The notes: generated from the letters alone by a model not told the origin. 64,000 nucleotides of DNA from Parietaria judaica (GCA_954871525.1 OX940868.1:20455056-20519055); one strand, 5' to 3'; positions 1 to 11,440 are shown, numbered from the stretch's first letter. Numbers and translations: made by a program.

Positions 1-40
1 CCTCTCCACCCCAAACCAAATGAGAAGACTCGTTCCCTTC

Positions 41-48
41 TATAAATG
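41..48 (+). promoter_or_regulatory. TATA box of the AG-peptide gene
   Basis: TATAAATG lies about 190 bases before the start codon and is followed by a pyrimidine-rich leader. Position and context fit a plant core promoter, with transcription expected to start near base 70-75. Upstream promoter sequence is outside the window. Confidence 0.6.
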
Positions 49-107
49 CTCGCCTCTCGTTCCCCTCCTTCCTCTCTCGACAATCTCGCTTCACGTTTTC
101 TCTTCAA

Positions 108-110
<3 letters not shown>

Positions 111-148
<38 letters not shown>
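111..148 (+). repeat. (CT)19 microsatellite in a 5' leader
   Basis: An uninterrupted CT dinucleotide run lies in the 5' untranslated region of the AG-peptide gene, between the TATA box and the start codon. CT-rich leaders are common in highly expressed plant genes. The run is likely to be length-polymorphic. Confidence 0.9.
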
Positions 149-152
<4 letters not shown>

Positions 153-229
153 GACGGTGCACAGAGAGATCGAACCGCTTCCGTCCCATTCGCCGCTTTC
201 GTTATACTCCGAGCTTGAGAGTCAGAGAA

Positions 230-1051
230 ATGGCGGTTCCTTCGAGGTTTGCGGTGGTGGTTGTCGTCGCCGTGCTGGCTCTCGCCGTTGCTCTCCCCGC
301 GGTTCGGGCTCAGTCCCTCGCTCCGGCTCCGGCTCCCTCCAGCGACGGTATGTCTCCATAATCTATAGTTCTATATATATGTATATTTGTATATCGTATA
401 TGTATATTAATATATACGTATATGTTGTATTATAGCGTAATGTGGTTAATATCAATTTTAGCTTGGAGGCTTAAATCATATAGTAATTGAAGGCCTGAAA
501 AGGACCGGTGTCCGGTCCCGGTTTCATTCCTAGTTCACGTTTATTATTTTGCCTAAATGCATAATTCCAAATAATGTTAATAGCAAGTAAGTAGTCATTA
601 TTTTGATTTTAGTGTCTTTTTTTTTTCTTTCTCTACGGCCGAGCCTCTCGATGTTTATTATTTTACTTCTCATAAAAATTCCAATAAATCGAACAAGATT
701 ATAATGTGCCCGTTCATAAAATTCTCTCTCTTGGATGTAATGCGTGTTTAATAGTACATCCAATATTCGGTTAAATCAAATGAAAAGTGGACGAAATTTA
801 AGTAAGAAACAAAATAATAAACATCGAGAACTTGGGTCGGAAAAGAAAATTGAATTTATGCCATCAAAAAAAAATATATTAGGTATTTATACCGCTATTG
901 GTATGTATTTGTAAGAGTTTTGGTTTGATTTGGTTAATGTGTGTTTCTTTCAGGCACATCGATCGACCAAGGAATTGCGTACGTGTTGATGCTTGTGGCT
1001 TTGGTGCTCACTTACCTCATTCACTCGGCCGATATCTCTCACGCCTTCTAA
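230..1051 (+). CDS. Arabinogalactan peptide (AGP16/AGP20-like), GPI-anchored
   Basis: Two exons, 230..347 and 954..1051, joined across a GT-AG intron that splits a Gly codon, encode 71 residues. Residues 1-27 form a hydrophobic signal peptide ending in Ala-Val-Arg-Ala. The expected mature part is very short, centred on QSLAPAPAPSSDG, whose Ala-Pro/Ser-Pro dipeptides are the usual sites of Pro hydroxylation and arabinogalactan addition. The C-terminal part, from TSIDQGIAYVLM onward, is the hydrophobic GPI-attachment signal and closely matches the very conserved tail of the plant AGP16/20/22/41 group. The product should therefore be a cell-surface, lipid-anchored proteoglycan peptide; its exact role is not known from sequence. 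The ATG at 230 was chosen because translation from base 20 would put a Ser/Leu-rich CT-repeat product before the signal peptide. The intron position, just before the GPI signal, also fits the family as I know it. Confidence 0.93.
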
Positions 1052-1343
1052 ATAGCAATTACAAATATTTCTTTGGCCTCAAAAAACAAAATGAATTGAA
1101 TTGAATTGCCATTTTTAGAAGAAGCAAATCATCAAGGAGCTGAAATTGTGTGTGTATTTGGTCATGTTATTACGGATTTTTTGGATTCATTATTAGTGCT
1201 TTTTGTGATTCATTGTTTCATTTTTTTTTCTTTTCTATTATTCTCTTGTTAATGGAATCTCTTTAGTGACGCCAAACTTACATGGATTATTATAAAATAA
1301 TTACATCCAATTGATGTAAAACAAAACAACTACAAACGAATTT
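1052..1343. other. 3' region of the AG-peptide gene
   Basis: AT-rich sequence after the stop codon, probably the 3' untranslated region to about base 1255. No further coding signal is seen. Confidence 0.5.
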
Positions 1344-1850
1344 AATATCTTAAGCTATAATTTTATTTTATTTTATTTTATTTATTATGATTTTTCTACC
1401 TTCAAAATAATGCCTTAATTGGATGTCTCATGTCATGCCTCAAGACACAACTGCATGAGCTGAGCAAGATCTCTCCATAATTTATTTCTTAAGAATACAG
1501 AATTCCGTTTTTGCTCTTTTTTTATTATTATTATTTCTTGAAATCCTAATTTATAATTGTTAGAAGAAAAAAAAACCGGAAATAGGAGTTCTAATTCCTA
1601 ATATCTTAAGCTATAATTTTATTTTATTTATTATGATTTTTCGACCTTCAAAATAATGCCTTAATTGGATGTATCATTTCATGCCTCAAGACAAGACACA
1701 ACTGCATGAGCTGAACAAGTTCTCTCCATAATTTATTTCTTAAAAAATAGAGAATTCCGTTTTCGTTCTTTTTTTATTTCTTAAAATCCTAGTTTATAAA
1801 TGTTAGAGATAAAAAAAAAAACCCGGAAATAGGAGTTCTAGTTCCTAATA
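1344..1850. repeat. 256-bp tandem duplication, two copies
   Basis: Copy 1 begins at 1344 and copy 2 at 1600, both with AATATCTTAAGCTATAATTT. The copies stay aligned through blocks such as AATGCCTTAATTGGATGT and CCGGAAATAGGAGTTCTA to about 1597 and 1850. They differ by point changes and short indels in the A/T runs. No TIRs or ORF mark this as a transposon, so it looks like a local duplication in the intergenic DNA between the AG-peptide and the CHCH gene. Confidence 0.85.
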
Positions 1851-2233
1851 TTAACAGCAGTAGATAATTCATGAAAAGCTATAAGCAGCATGGTCCGTTG
1901 TCATCATAATTGTAAGAGTCTAGTTCTATTCTGAGAAATGTAACATGAATGTCTAATATTGATCTGAGCAAGATCGCAAAGCAGTAAGAGTGTAAAATTG
2001 TCGGAACTTTCGGCTAATGAAGACAGAAAATCGACATTCTAGCTGAATCTTGATATAGAAGTTACAGAAAAAGCATGGCATGAATAACCTTGATCTTCTA
2101 TATTCCAAAAGAATGTATACATGTTTGTGTTCAGTACAAGCACCAAGTCGATGTCAATTACGAAAGAGTGGATGAGAAATACCCATCGCCAACAACTCGT
2201 TCCAAAAAAAACCCGACTGGCATAAAAGTTCAG

Positions 2234-3140
2234 TCAATTTTTCTTCTCACCGAGTTTGGCTTGATCGTGTTGGCGATCAACTACCAAGAACTTCTTCACT
2301 TTCTGCAAAAGCCAAAACAAAAGCAAGCTTTCAACATACAGCTAAACGAGAGCGAATCAAGCGCAAAACCGTCTCTTCTATGTCTACAAAATCTAAACAA
2401 AATGTGATGGAACGAGCAGGAAGCTACTAGAAAGCGCTCCGAATCAGGACAGACAAAATAGTTGTTTCTAGTCAAAATCCGACGATATTTAAGTACAAGA
2501 AATGCACAGAACGATTCAGTCGAGCAAAGCATTCGATACCATTCAACAATTCAATACAAATATATATTTATCGATTCGCGATTAAATCCGACGAATATCT
2601 TGTGAAAATCTGCAACTACTCGATCAAAAGTTCAACAATATTTCTCAATAAAGAGTCAAAACTTGATCCAAATTCAATCCAATAAGAACACACACACACA
2701 CACACACTAATCTAAGCAAGCTCGGACAAATACAGAGGACCTCTGATCCATTTACACAAAAATCTCATAAAAACCATCCAAAATCACAGAATCGATGATC
2801 CAATTCGACAAAATCTCATGAAAACGAAGCGAATCTTTAATACATTTCTAAAGAACCTAACGCACAGAATCTCCTGATCAATTTCCTAAAAAATCTCATG
2901 AAAGCCAAGCTAAATCGCAGAGATTGACGACCAAATCCGTCAAAAATCTCAAGAAAAAAAATAAGCGAAATTGAATTAGGAGAGCGGGAAGAGAAGAACC
3001 TTGTCGGTAACGCAGTGTTTCAAGGAGTTCATGAGGGCGAAGCATTTGGATTCTTCGTACGAAGGTTCGGCGACGCAGTTGAGCAGAGCGATCGCCTCTT
3101 GAGCGCAAACTGGCTGTGGAGTAGCTCTGGAACTCTCCAT
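2234..3140 (-). CDS. Small twin-CX9C (CHCH-fold) protein, probably mitochondrial
   Basis: Two exons on the minus strand, 3140..3000 and 2302..2234, are joined in phase 0 across a 697-bp GT-AG intron and encode 69 residues. The pattern is Cys12-x9-Cys22 and Cys33-x9-Cys43 (CAQEAIALLNC and CFALMNSLKHC), the twin-CX9C signature of CHCH proteins. Such proteins are imported into the mitochondrial intermembrane space and folded by the Mia40/Erv1 disulfide relay; several are assembly factors or subunits of respiratory complexes. There is no N-terminal presequence, as expected for Mia40 clients. The tail after the second helix is basic (KVKKF, then GEKKN). I recognise the fold but cannot assign the exact family member. 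The ATG at 3140 is the first in frame. The intron contains a short (CA)n run near 2690-2707. The open frames listed by naive translation here are in other frames and only touch parts of exon 1. Confidence 0.85.
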
Positions 3141-3289
3141 TGATGCTTCGCTTCAAGAGAGAAGAAATGTTTAGAGTGAGACGAAAGCCCTCGGTCGAGA
3201 ATAGATAGCCGAAAAAATAGTTGACAAGAATACCCCTTCATTTTTTGGAAGTGTCAAGGCATTTGAGAACCTTCTCTTCGATTCGATGG

Positions 3290-3960
3290 AAGTGTCTTTG
3301 CCTCTTAAGGTCGGATCCGGTCGGACTCAATTAGTGAAGAAACAGGCGACGCCCGCTTACAATTAATTAAGGAGGAAGGGAAGGCTTGACTCTAATGGGA
3401 GGGAGTACCAACGAATCGACGGGAGGGATCAAGGCGACGGAAGGCTAGAGAGTCGACGAGAGGAATATTCGAGCCTCGCGAGGAGGAAGACGAATACCAT
3501 GAATCGGCGGGAGGGATCGAGGCAACGGCAGGACACATGGTCGCAAGAGGAATACTCGATCCTCGCAAGAAGGGAGACGAATACTAAGAATCGCCAAGAG
3601 GCGTCGACAGCTAAGCCTGCAGCACCAACTGGCGACCGACATGATGTGCATTTAATAAAGCGCATACATGTCTCACCAATCCGGCATGATCGATAGCCCC
3701 TAACGACGCAAGGTATGAGCCAACCATGCCTCCGCCAATCACTCCTTCGGAAGGGGGAGGGATGACGTGACACGACAAATTGCGTGAAAAGTGTACAGCG
3801 GAGCTAGTATTGAGGCCATAAGAGGCAAGAAAGATTTCATTTGTAAGGGAACCAAAAAAGGAAGAGAAAACCCTATGTACTCACATCAAGAATCAAGATC
3901 AATACACAAACAATATTTTCGCATCATTTTCTTTGAGTGTTCTTGGCTAATAAACGAGAG
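3290..3960. repeat. GC-rich repetitive block, probable degenerate LTR fragment
   Basis: This block is GC-richer than its surroundings. It contains an imperfect direct repeat of about 88 bp (GGATCAAGGCGACGG at 3426, GGATCGAGGCAACGG at 3514), both followed by a GAGGAATA-type segment and an AGACGAATAC segment. The 3' part (about 3880-3960) has the AATCAAGATCAATACACAAA style often seen in the R/U5 part of gypsy LTRs. No TG/CA termini, PBS or target duplication were identified, so LTR origin is inference. Open frames across it (for example 3429-3773, minus) look like by-products of composition. Confidence 0.4.
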
Positions 3961-5019
3961 AAACTGAGCATTTCCTTTAAAAACAAGAGTTAAATCTTGT
4001 GATTATTGAGAGTCCAAAACGCCCTCACATGGCCTAAATTCTTCTTCAACCTCTCATCAAAAAGATATAACTTGGTCAACATCGCTTAATTTTTTTAAAA
4101 ATGTTTTTAATTTTAATTAAAAAAAGCTGACAGATGCTTCATGAACTGTTTATAAACTAGTAGTTGCTGGTAACAAAAATTGATTTAGCGTTTGATAAAA
4201 AAATTATTTAGGCTAAAAAGTCTAAAACATACTAAAATTATGTTTTTGTTTTTAGAAAAAAACCAAAAGCTACGAATCCTAGCTTTTACTGCTCATGTAC
4301 AAAAATTTAAAATCGCTTTTGCGTTATTTGTAAAAACAATTTTACCAAATACTTGAAAAGAAGTTTAGTTTAGAAAAACCTGACTTTTTAACCTGAACCA
4401 AACGCAACCTTTAATTTGTCAAAAAAAAAAATTAAGGGTAAAATGTGACAAAGATACTTAAAGACCAACTCCGCTCTTACTCCATTTGAGTAGATACGGT
4501 GTAGGGTGCTTCTCCAACTGGGCCTCAATTCTCACGCCGAAATAGCGTGGATCCATTGTACATGTTTTATTCGAAGGTATTCATTAGTCAATTCTTGTTA
4601 TTTTCTTTTTTATTTCGTTTCTACATTTTATTTTCTTTTCCTTTATTTTTTTTGCTCGTATTAAAACTTAATAGTAATGTCTTGTCCATAAAAAAAATGC
4701 ATACTACATATATTTTTTTTCTTCGTGACATTTAAATTGTATCATTCTAAGCTTTAAGTAAATCCACTTTATCTCTATCTACCTCAATTTATGAATAAAA
4801 AATAGTACATTGTTATGATTTCATTTTATACACGATGATAAGTATTATGATGAATCAATAGAATACGAAGTTATAAAAGTAGGATATTTAGAATAATATC
4901 GAGTAATTAAAGATTAAAATCCTAATTAAGTTCTTTGTCATTTTAATAGGCTTTTATTACAACGTGAGGCTTACAAGACCATCTTATAATGGCCTATCAA
5001 CTTAATCTAACTTTTATCC
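3961..5019. other. AT-rich intergenic DNA with a possible decayed MITE
   Basis: No gene is seen. Between about 4170 and 4415 there are imperfect inverted ends: GCGTTTGATAAAA and GGCTAAAAAGTC on the left, with GACTTTTTAACCTGAACCAA and ACGCAACC on the right. This resembles a degenerate MITE of roughly 240 bp, but no clean target duplication was found. Confidence 0.35.
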
Positions 5020-5028
5020 TATTTATAA
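5020..5028 (+). promoter_or_regulatory. Possible TATA box of the phytocyanin gene
   Basis: TATTTATAA lies about 165 bases upstream of the start codon, followed by an A-rich leader. It is the best TATA-like site at a sensible distance. Confidence 0.4.
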
Positions 5029-5188
5029 CCCCTTCTTGACTTGGTCATCGGCTTAAAATATCATTAACAAAACAACAACAAAAACAAAACAAAACAAAAC
5101 TGCAAAATTCAAGCTTACAATTATTTTTTCCCAGAAAAACAAAAACCCCATCATCATCTTCTTCGAGAAAGAAAAGAAAAAGAGAAAA

Positions 5189-5376
5189 ATGAAAATATTA
5201 TTGCCATTGTTGAGCTTGGTGACATGCTTGATAATGGGTGAGGTTAGTGCATTCACACACATTGTTGGAGCTGGCCATGGCTGGAAAGTGCCTGATAATC
5301 TTACATACTTTGAAGAATGGGCCAAGCCCAGAACTTTTGGTGTTGGTGACCGACTTGGTAAGTTATATGTATGTGC

Positions 5377-5425
<49 letters not shown>

Positions 5426-6362
5426 TGTAAGTATGATACACAAACTCTATTGTTCTCATTGTGTTATATAGCTTATTATCATTGGTAAAGGCTGTAAAGA
5501 AAAAAAAAAAGAGAGATTTGAAAAAAATCATATCGATTGCAGTTTGTGTTCTAATGTGTAATGCTTTAACTAAAATACATTAGGGAAAAAAGAAAAAAAA
5601 AACTAATCATATTAGTCTCATTGTGTTCTAATGCTCGCAATTTGTGTTTTAATTCTCACTATTTCCTTGTAATAGTATACCTAATACCTTAAGAAAAAGA
5701 GATTAAAAAAAATAAAAAAATACACAAACCTAGTGATCTCTTTGTGCTCTAATTACATGTCTTGTAATATTACCATTGCTTAAAACTTCGCCGCCCGGCG
5801 AACAAAACAACAGGTTTGCACGACGGTTTTAGAAACGGAATTGGGTATATTTTATGCTACCATTTCTCATGTCATTTCGGCTATGCTACTCACTCTCACT
5901 GTCACCAATAATGTGACATTGTGAACGTAATTTTTTTCCATGCAAAACCCTAAAAATAAAATATTTCTTCGTCTTATAGTTTTCCCATCAAGGCCAATGG
6001 GCAACAACGTGGTGTCCGTGAGCAAGGAAGATTTCAATGCGTGCACGCAAGACAAAATCTTTGAAATGTTCTTCGAAGGCCCGCTAATCATGAACCTGAC
6101 CCGACCCGGCGACTACTACTTCTATAACGGCGTTGGTCGCCACTGCGAAGCTGGGCAGAAGCTCCACATCACCGTCGGCCTCAAGGAGGGCTCCTCCGGC
6201 GACCTCTCGCCCTTCAACCTCTTCGAAGCCCAAAACACCGGAAGTGCTTCAGGGAACGCGCCGCCTCCGGAGGCGGCCAAGCGCTCTGACGGGACTCGAC
6301 GCGCCGGAGGTGCCTCTTTAAGGGTTTTGTCGGTTATGTTGTTGGTGACGTATTTGATGTGA
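5189..6362 (+). CDS. Early nodulin-like (phytocyanin) protein, GPI-anchored
   Basis: Exons 5189..5357 and 5980..6362 are joined at a GT-AG intron that splits a Val codon, giving 183 residues. Residues 1-21 are a signal peptide. Residues 22-122 form the plastocyanin-like domain: FTHIVGAGHGW, then GDRLVF at 53-58, Cys78 and Cys112 for the expected disulfide, and GVGRHCEAGQKLHI. In copper-binding phytocyanins the first ligand His sits in an H-N-V motif, but here it is Asn65 (N-N-V). The usual Cys ligand is replaced by Asn106, while His111 and Gln116 remain. The protein is therefore expected not to bind copper, as in early nodulin-like proteins. N-glycosylation sites are visible at Asn37 and Asn95. 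A short Pro/Ala/Gly stretch and a hydrophobic tail ending LVTYLM suggest GPI anchoring at the plasma membrane. The open frame beginning at 5940 enters from the intron; the true exon starts after TTATAG at 5979. Confidence 0.9.
5380..5421 (+). repeat. (AT)n microsatellite in the phytocyanin intron
   Basis: A pure AT dinucleotide run of about 42 bases lies shortly after the donor site of the phytocyanin intron. Confidence 0.9.
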
Positions 6363-7647
6363 AGAGAGTAATTAAGTTTTGTGTGGTGTGGTGTGGTGAC
6401 GTGCTTAAACGACTGTCGTTTTTACAATATTTTACGGGCTTTGTGTGTTGTGAATTGTGATGACGTGTTAAACGACGTCGTTTCTAGTGATTTTATGAAA
6501 TTTCAATGTGGGCGTTAGTACACGGATTTTTTAGGATATAGTATAAGCTGAATTAAGTAATAATATTGCAATCAATAAAGAGAGAATTGAATTCTTACTC
6601 TCCAAATGGATGAATTCCTTACTTATAGACTAAAACAAATCTCAATTTTTCCACTATCATCGCAACGATAATGTTTTTTTTTTTTCTTTCACCAAATTAG
6701 AAATCCAAAACTTTCGAGAGCTTTAATTTTTGCCGATATTTCGATCAGTATTCTTGACCCACTTAAGATTTTACTTGAGAGAAAAATATTATAAACTAAA
6801 AAATTGTATATCTTTATTTCACTTCTACATCAAAAGTTAAATAGTATAATTTCGACTTAAAATTTATATTTTAGTGGATTTTTTTTTTCCTTCAAAATTG
6901 CAGGAGATATATAACCAATATTGGTTTTATTCACCACAATTAAACATTTATATACTCTTTTTTTTTTCGACCCTAAATTCAAATGAACTCGGTAAAAGCT
7001 AAATACGATGATTTGGATCGGTTAACTTCTTGCTAGATTTTTTTTATTTTTTTTTGTTACTTTTTGCGTTAACTATATTGGTTAATCTATGATACTCAAT
7101 GATTCAATCTATGATACTCTTGACCATATCTCTGCCCAAATCTAATAACATAAATTATAACGTCGAAGTATTATTACCTATTGGGCCTCAATAATAAAGT
7201 CATTGAGAATGGCCCAACCTATAATATTACTTAATTTTATATATAAATTCTGATAATGTGTGCTAATATTCTCTATTTAGTACGTTCATCTTACAGTTTT
7301 GAAGTGAGTTGTGCATGGCCCGAGAAGTAGAGTTAGAAAATATCAAGGAATAGTTTAGTACTATTTTGAATGGATAAGTATACAATAATTTGCATTATAT
7401 GATCATTATATTGTGAAATCTAATATTAACTACACTATATGCCAAAGGAGAAGATTTGATACAATTTAAATTTTAAATGAATAAGCATGGCAGGGACTGC
7501 TCTGAAGATACAAGACAGGGGAATTATATCTTGATAACAACGTTTGAGAATAGATTTGTAACTATATCCTATTAAAAGTGAATTATGAAATTTGAGCAAA
7601 GGAAGGCTGTGGAAGGAAGAGACATCTTCTTCACAAGAAGTGTGTGG

Positions 7648-7693
<46 letters not shown>

Positions 7694-9424
7694 GGCAATG
7701 GATTGTATTAATATCTCCCATCACAATTCATGAGATCTCAATTGTCCTCAAGTGTGCCCCTTGCCATTAAAATAATAAAAATAGATCCCCAAAGAAAAAC
7801 ACACTAGACCAAATCTCCCCACTTTATTTGTTTCTTACCGGAAAAAGTATCTAAAATTACGTCAACGGAGAGAGGTACGTATTTGCAATTACATATCATA
7901 TAGATAAATAAAAATGACGTGTTAATGCCACATATCAAATCAAATGAACGCCACATGACATTTGGCAAACACCCGCTATAAAATTTAAACGGAAAAAGGT
8001 CAACACATTTTCTATACTTTTTAAGTACTGTTTTTCACTTTTGCCTTAACTTTAAACACTTTTGCCACTAATAATCCTTATTTAGATCTCACAAAATCCC
8101 ACTTGCGCAAACATTTCTGTGGGGTGGTTGCTTAAATTGACACTTTGTGGGACCCAAATGCCTAATTTTCCCACCAACACTTGCATGGCAAGGCACCTTG
8201 GCTTTATTCTCACTCTTTTAATTTTGCATTTAAACCAACGCATTTCGTACGTATCCAAAGGGAGTTTTTTTTTTTTTTTTTTTCCCCTTCAATGCATTTA
8301 TTCAGTGCACAATTTTGAACCCTTTTTCCATCATAAAAATTTAATGTTTTATCATCATAACTTACGGTACTTTATCTGTTATTATATATAGCAAAAAAAT
8401 GCAACACGTATATTTATGTAAATTTCGGAACTTTTATTACAAATCTACCGGACACAAATGCACAACAACTCCTAGAGTGGGCCATCACTTGAATTTGTTG
8501 AACTATAATTAATTTTGTAGTTTATTTTAATATTCATGCACATACATACGAAAATATAGTAAAATTGACATTTTTTTTTACTATAAAAGTACTTGTTATG
8601 TCACAACATTCTAAAATAAGGTTAATGGTACAAATTATCCTTCTCCTTAGAGGTATGAGCACAATTATTACTATTAGTTCATCACTTCATCTATATAATA
8701 GTACATATAGTACTTTTATTAGGATTAAGTGGTGCAAATAGTTTCTTACTATTTATTAAAATAGAGGGAAATGTCCACAAAATAAACTTTGAGTTAATTA
8801 TATTCTTTAAGTGTATTTAAATACTTTTTTATTTAAATATTCTTTAAAAGTTAAGTCCAAAGTGTATTTTTTCAGCATTTTTATTTTATTTTATTAGTTA
8901 GAAATCATTTTCGCCATTAAATTATAATAGAATGACCATTTGCACACATAGCTCTTAATTTTTCTGCGATTAGCTCTTCCAAAATAAACGAAATTTTAAC
9001 AAATCCTTATGATATATTTCTGATGTATATGTATGTTTTTTACTAAGTATATAAATGACAATTTTTAAAGGCATGGTCGTGTACGGAAAAATAAAATAAA
9101 AGGGTGTTTGTATTTGGCGGACCATTGAGCCGTTTGAGTCGATAATGAAGCCCATGACACTTTGTTGGAGCATGAATATATCCACAACATGGCCCTGAAA
9201 TATTCCAACATGGGATTTATTTATTTATTTACTTTTAATTATATTTATTATATTTGGGCAAAATTATGTGCCAACTCTATTAATTAGGAAGCAAGACCAT
9301 GCTTTTCAAAGTCTTTGATGATTTTAATGAAATTATGGTCATTGACTCTATTTCTGAGCTCCGATCTCAATATGTCCCAAACACTATTATTTTCAAGCCC
9401 ACCAAACACATTTCAAAATAATTT
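6363..9424. other. Phytocyanin 3' region and AT-rich intergenic DNA
   Basis: The first few hundred bases are the probable 3' untranslated region, with repeated TGACGTG and AACGAC(G)TCGTTT segments at about 6400-6485. The rest is AT-rich with poly-T runs and no coding signal on either strand. Short open frames such as those at 7435-7770 arise from the GA repeat. Confidence 0.6.
7650..7685. repeat. (GA)18 microsatellite
   Basis: An uninterrupted GA dinucleotide run in intergenic DNA. Confidence 0.9.
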
Positions 9425-9431
9425 ATATTAT

Positions 9432-10424
9432 AGGGTAAACTGCGGCTAATGTACTCAATGTTTGATCTTCTGCGGATTATGTACACAATGTTTATTTTTG
9501 GCGGCTAATGTACCCAATGTTTGATCCGTTAAATATTTTCGTGTTTTCCGTCACTTGACCGTTAGAGAGTTATCCTCCTCTATATGTACACTTTTCATAT
9601 TTTTGACATAACTTACTCATTTTTTGTCCAAATTGTATGCACGACCTATGGTTGGAAAAATAAGAGATAGATCTACAACTTTGGTGTTTTAAGTTTTGTA
9701 AAATCAGTTTTAGAAAAATACGAAATTTCAAATACAACGTAAAACTGGACATTAGTTTAATGCAAAATATTTATTTCGAGAAAATTTTAATATACTTAAT
9801 GACTTTTTATGATGAAACGTAAAACTAAAAAGTTTTAGATAAATTTTGTATCTTTCCAACGGGTATTTATTTATAAATTTTTGACAAAAAATGAGTGAGT
9901 TATGCCAAAAATATGAAAGATTATTTCGCATCACATCTTTCATATTTTTGGCATAACTCACTCATTTTTTGTCAAAAATTTATAAATAAACACCCGTTAG
10001 AAAGATAAAATATTTATCTATAACTTTTTACTTTTACGTTTCATCATAAAAAGTCATTAAGTATATTAAAATTTACTCGAAACAAATATTTTGCATTAAA
10101 CTAATGTCCAGTTTTACATTCTATTTGAAATTTATTATTTTTCTAAAACTGATTTTACAAAACTCAAAACACAAAAGTTGTAGATCTATCTCTTATCTTT
10201 CCAACCATAGGTCGTGCATAAAATTTGGACAAAAAATGAGTGAGTTATGTCAAAAATACGAAAAGTGTACATAAAGAGGAGGATAACTCTCTAACGGTCA
10301 AGTGACGGAAAACACGAAAATATCTAACAGATCAAACATTGGGTACATTAGCCGCCTAAAATAAACATTGGGTACATAATCTGCAGAAGATCAAACATTA
10401 GGTACATTAGCCGCAGTTTACCCT
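9432..10424. mobile_element. Foldback (Mutator-like) MITE, 993 bp
   Basis: The two halves are almost perfect inverted repeats of each other, meeting near 9930. The left tip reads AGGGTAAACTGCGGCTAATG; the right tip is its complement, with GCCGCAGTTTACCCT at 10410-10424. The 7-mer ATATTAT flanks both ends (9425-9431 and 10425-10431) as a probable target-site duplication. No transposase is encoded. Internal landmarks mirrored in both arms include the GTCACTTGACCGTTAGAGAG block. Long arms and no coding capacity fit the foldback type of non-autonomous Mutator-like elements; the superfamily is inferred. Confidence 0.8.
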
Positions 10425-10431
10425 ATATTAT

Positions 10432-11019
10432 ATTACATTGAGATTCTATTTGAGGAGACTATAAATTTTGAAAGTGAAACGAGTGTTATGAGAGAAGAAA
10501 AACAGTCTTGATTCTTGATGGCACATGACTCTAATTATAATTCATAAAGTCATGTGGATTCATGGAAACTCAAAGAAAATTGAACCTTTTTTTGAGTTAA
10601 TACAACCAACAAATGTAATTTCAGAAAGAAGAACCAAATTTTTGGTATTGTATGATAATGATCTTAAAAAAAGACTGGATAAATACAGAAATTGTTTTTT
10701 TTATAACTTATGGACGTAAGATTATGTAAAAATTAGGCCATAATGACTAAAAAATCACATTTTTTTTTTAAATCGTCTCAACTTATCGTGCCTAAGAACC
10801 TCTCTCTAGTAAATAGAATTGAGTACGACAGATCGATGTCGAGGTAGGGGATTATCGGCCGCGTGAAATGAATTATAGTCCAACAAATAATATATAACTC
10901 AAATACCCCCATAAGGATATAAGTTAATAATTTAGTAACTAAATTTTTTTCTTAGAATTAGACAAGGATAAAATCTCTAATATGGGCCACAAAAACACAT
11001 GAGAAAGATATAGAGAGAG
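10432..11019. other. AT-rich intergenic DNA
   Basis: No supported gene. The short plus-strand frame at 10525-10719 has no recognisable motif. Confidence 0.5.
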
Positions 11020-11365
11020 ACTCATTCGATGACGTGGATGCCCCAAACGAAGAGACACAGTTCTTTCTCCATCGCTGAAGAGCCACGTCAGCAAAAGACT
11101 GGGGTCTGAACAGAGGGACCCACGTTTACATATGAGCAGATACAGTGAAGGGTGAGCTGGCACGCGGCGAGGGGACCACGGCCCAATGGGCCCTTAATGT
11201 CAAGGCCCAATTGGAGCACATGCTCTGCCCAATGCAGAGGACAGCCGTTAGACTGCCACCACGTGTACGGTGGAGATCACCTTGGGACAGCTGTGAGACG
11301 AGGGAGATCTTCTCGATTGTTTTGTTCTCTCCGGGTGAATCTCGGGAAAGGCTTGGAATCTTTTG
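11020..11365. promoter_or_regulatory. GC-richer, cis-element-dense island without a gene
   Basis: The block stands out against AT-rich flanks. It contains GATGACGTGG (about 11028), CCACGTCAG (about 11081), a G-box/ABRE-like CCACGTGTAC (about 11260), and GGCCCA/TGGGCC site-II-type elements clustered near 11180-11212. These are typical of plant promoters, but I find no start codon leading to a recognisable protein on either side. It may be a displaced promoter, part of a decayed gene or a noncoding transcription unit. Confidence 0.35.
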
Positions 11366-11440
11366 TCTTAAATAGAATACAACTTTATATTTAGTCAAAT
11401 ATTCTTAATTTTCCAAAATTAGACTCTTTTTTTTTTTTTC

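Noticed and set aside
3429..3773. 114-codon minus-strand Arg/Ser-rich frame
   Set aside because: Lies in an imperfect 88-bp repeat within probable LTR debris; frames on both strands look alike and lack motifs.
7435..7770. Open frames on both strands around the GA microsatellite
   Set aside because: They are Ser-Leu or Arg-Glu dipeptide translations of the GA repeat with AT-rich flanks.
11126..11398. 90-codon minus-strand and 76/80-codon plus-strand frames in the GC-richer island
   Set aside because: Overlapping frames on both strands with no recognisable domain are expected in a locally GC-rich block.
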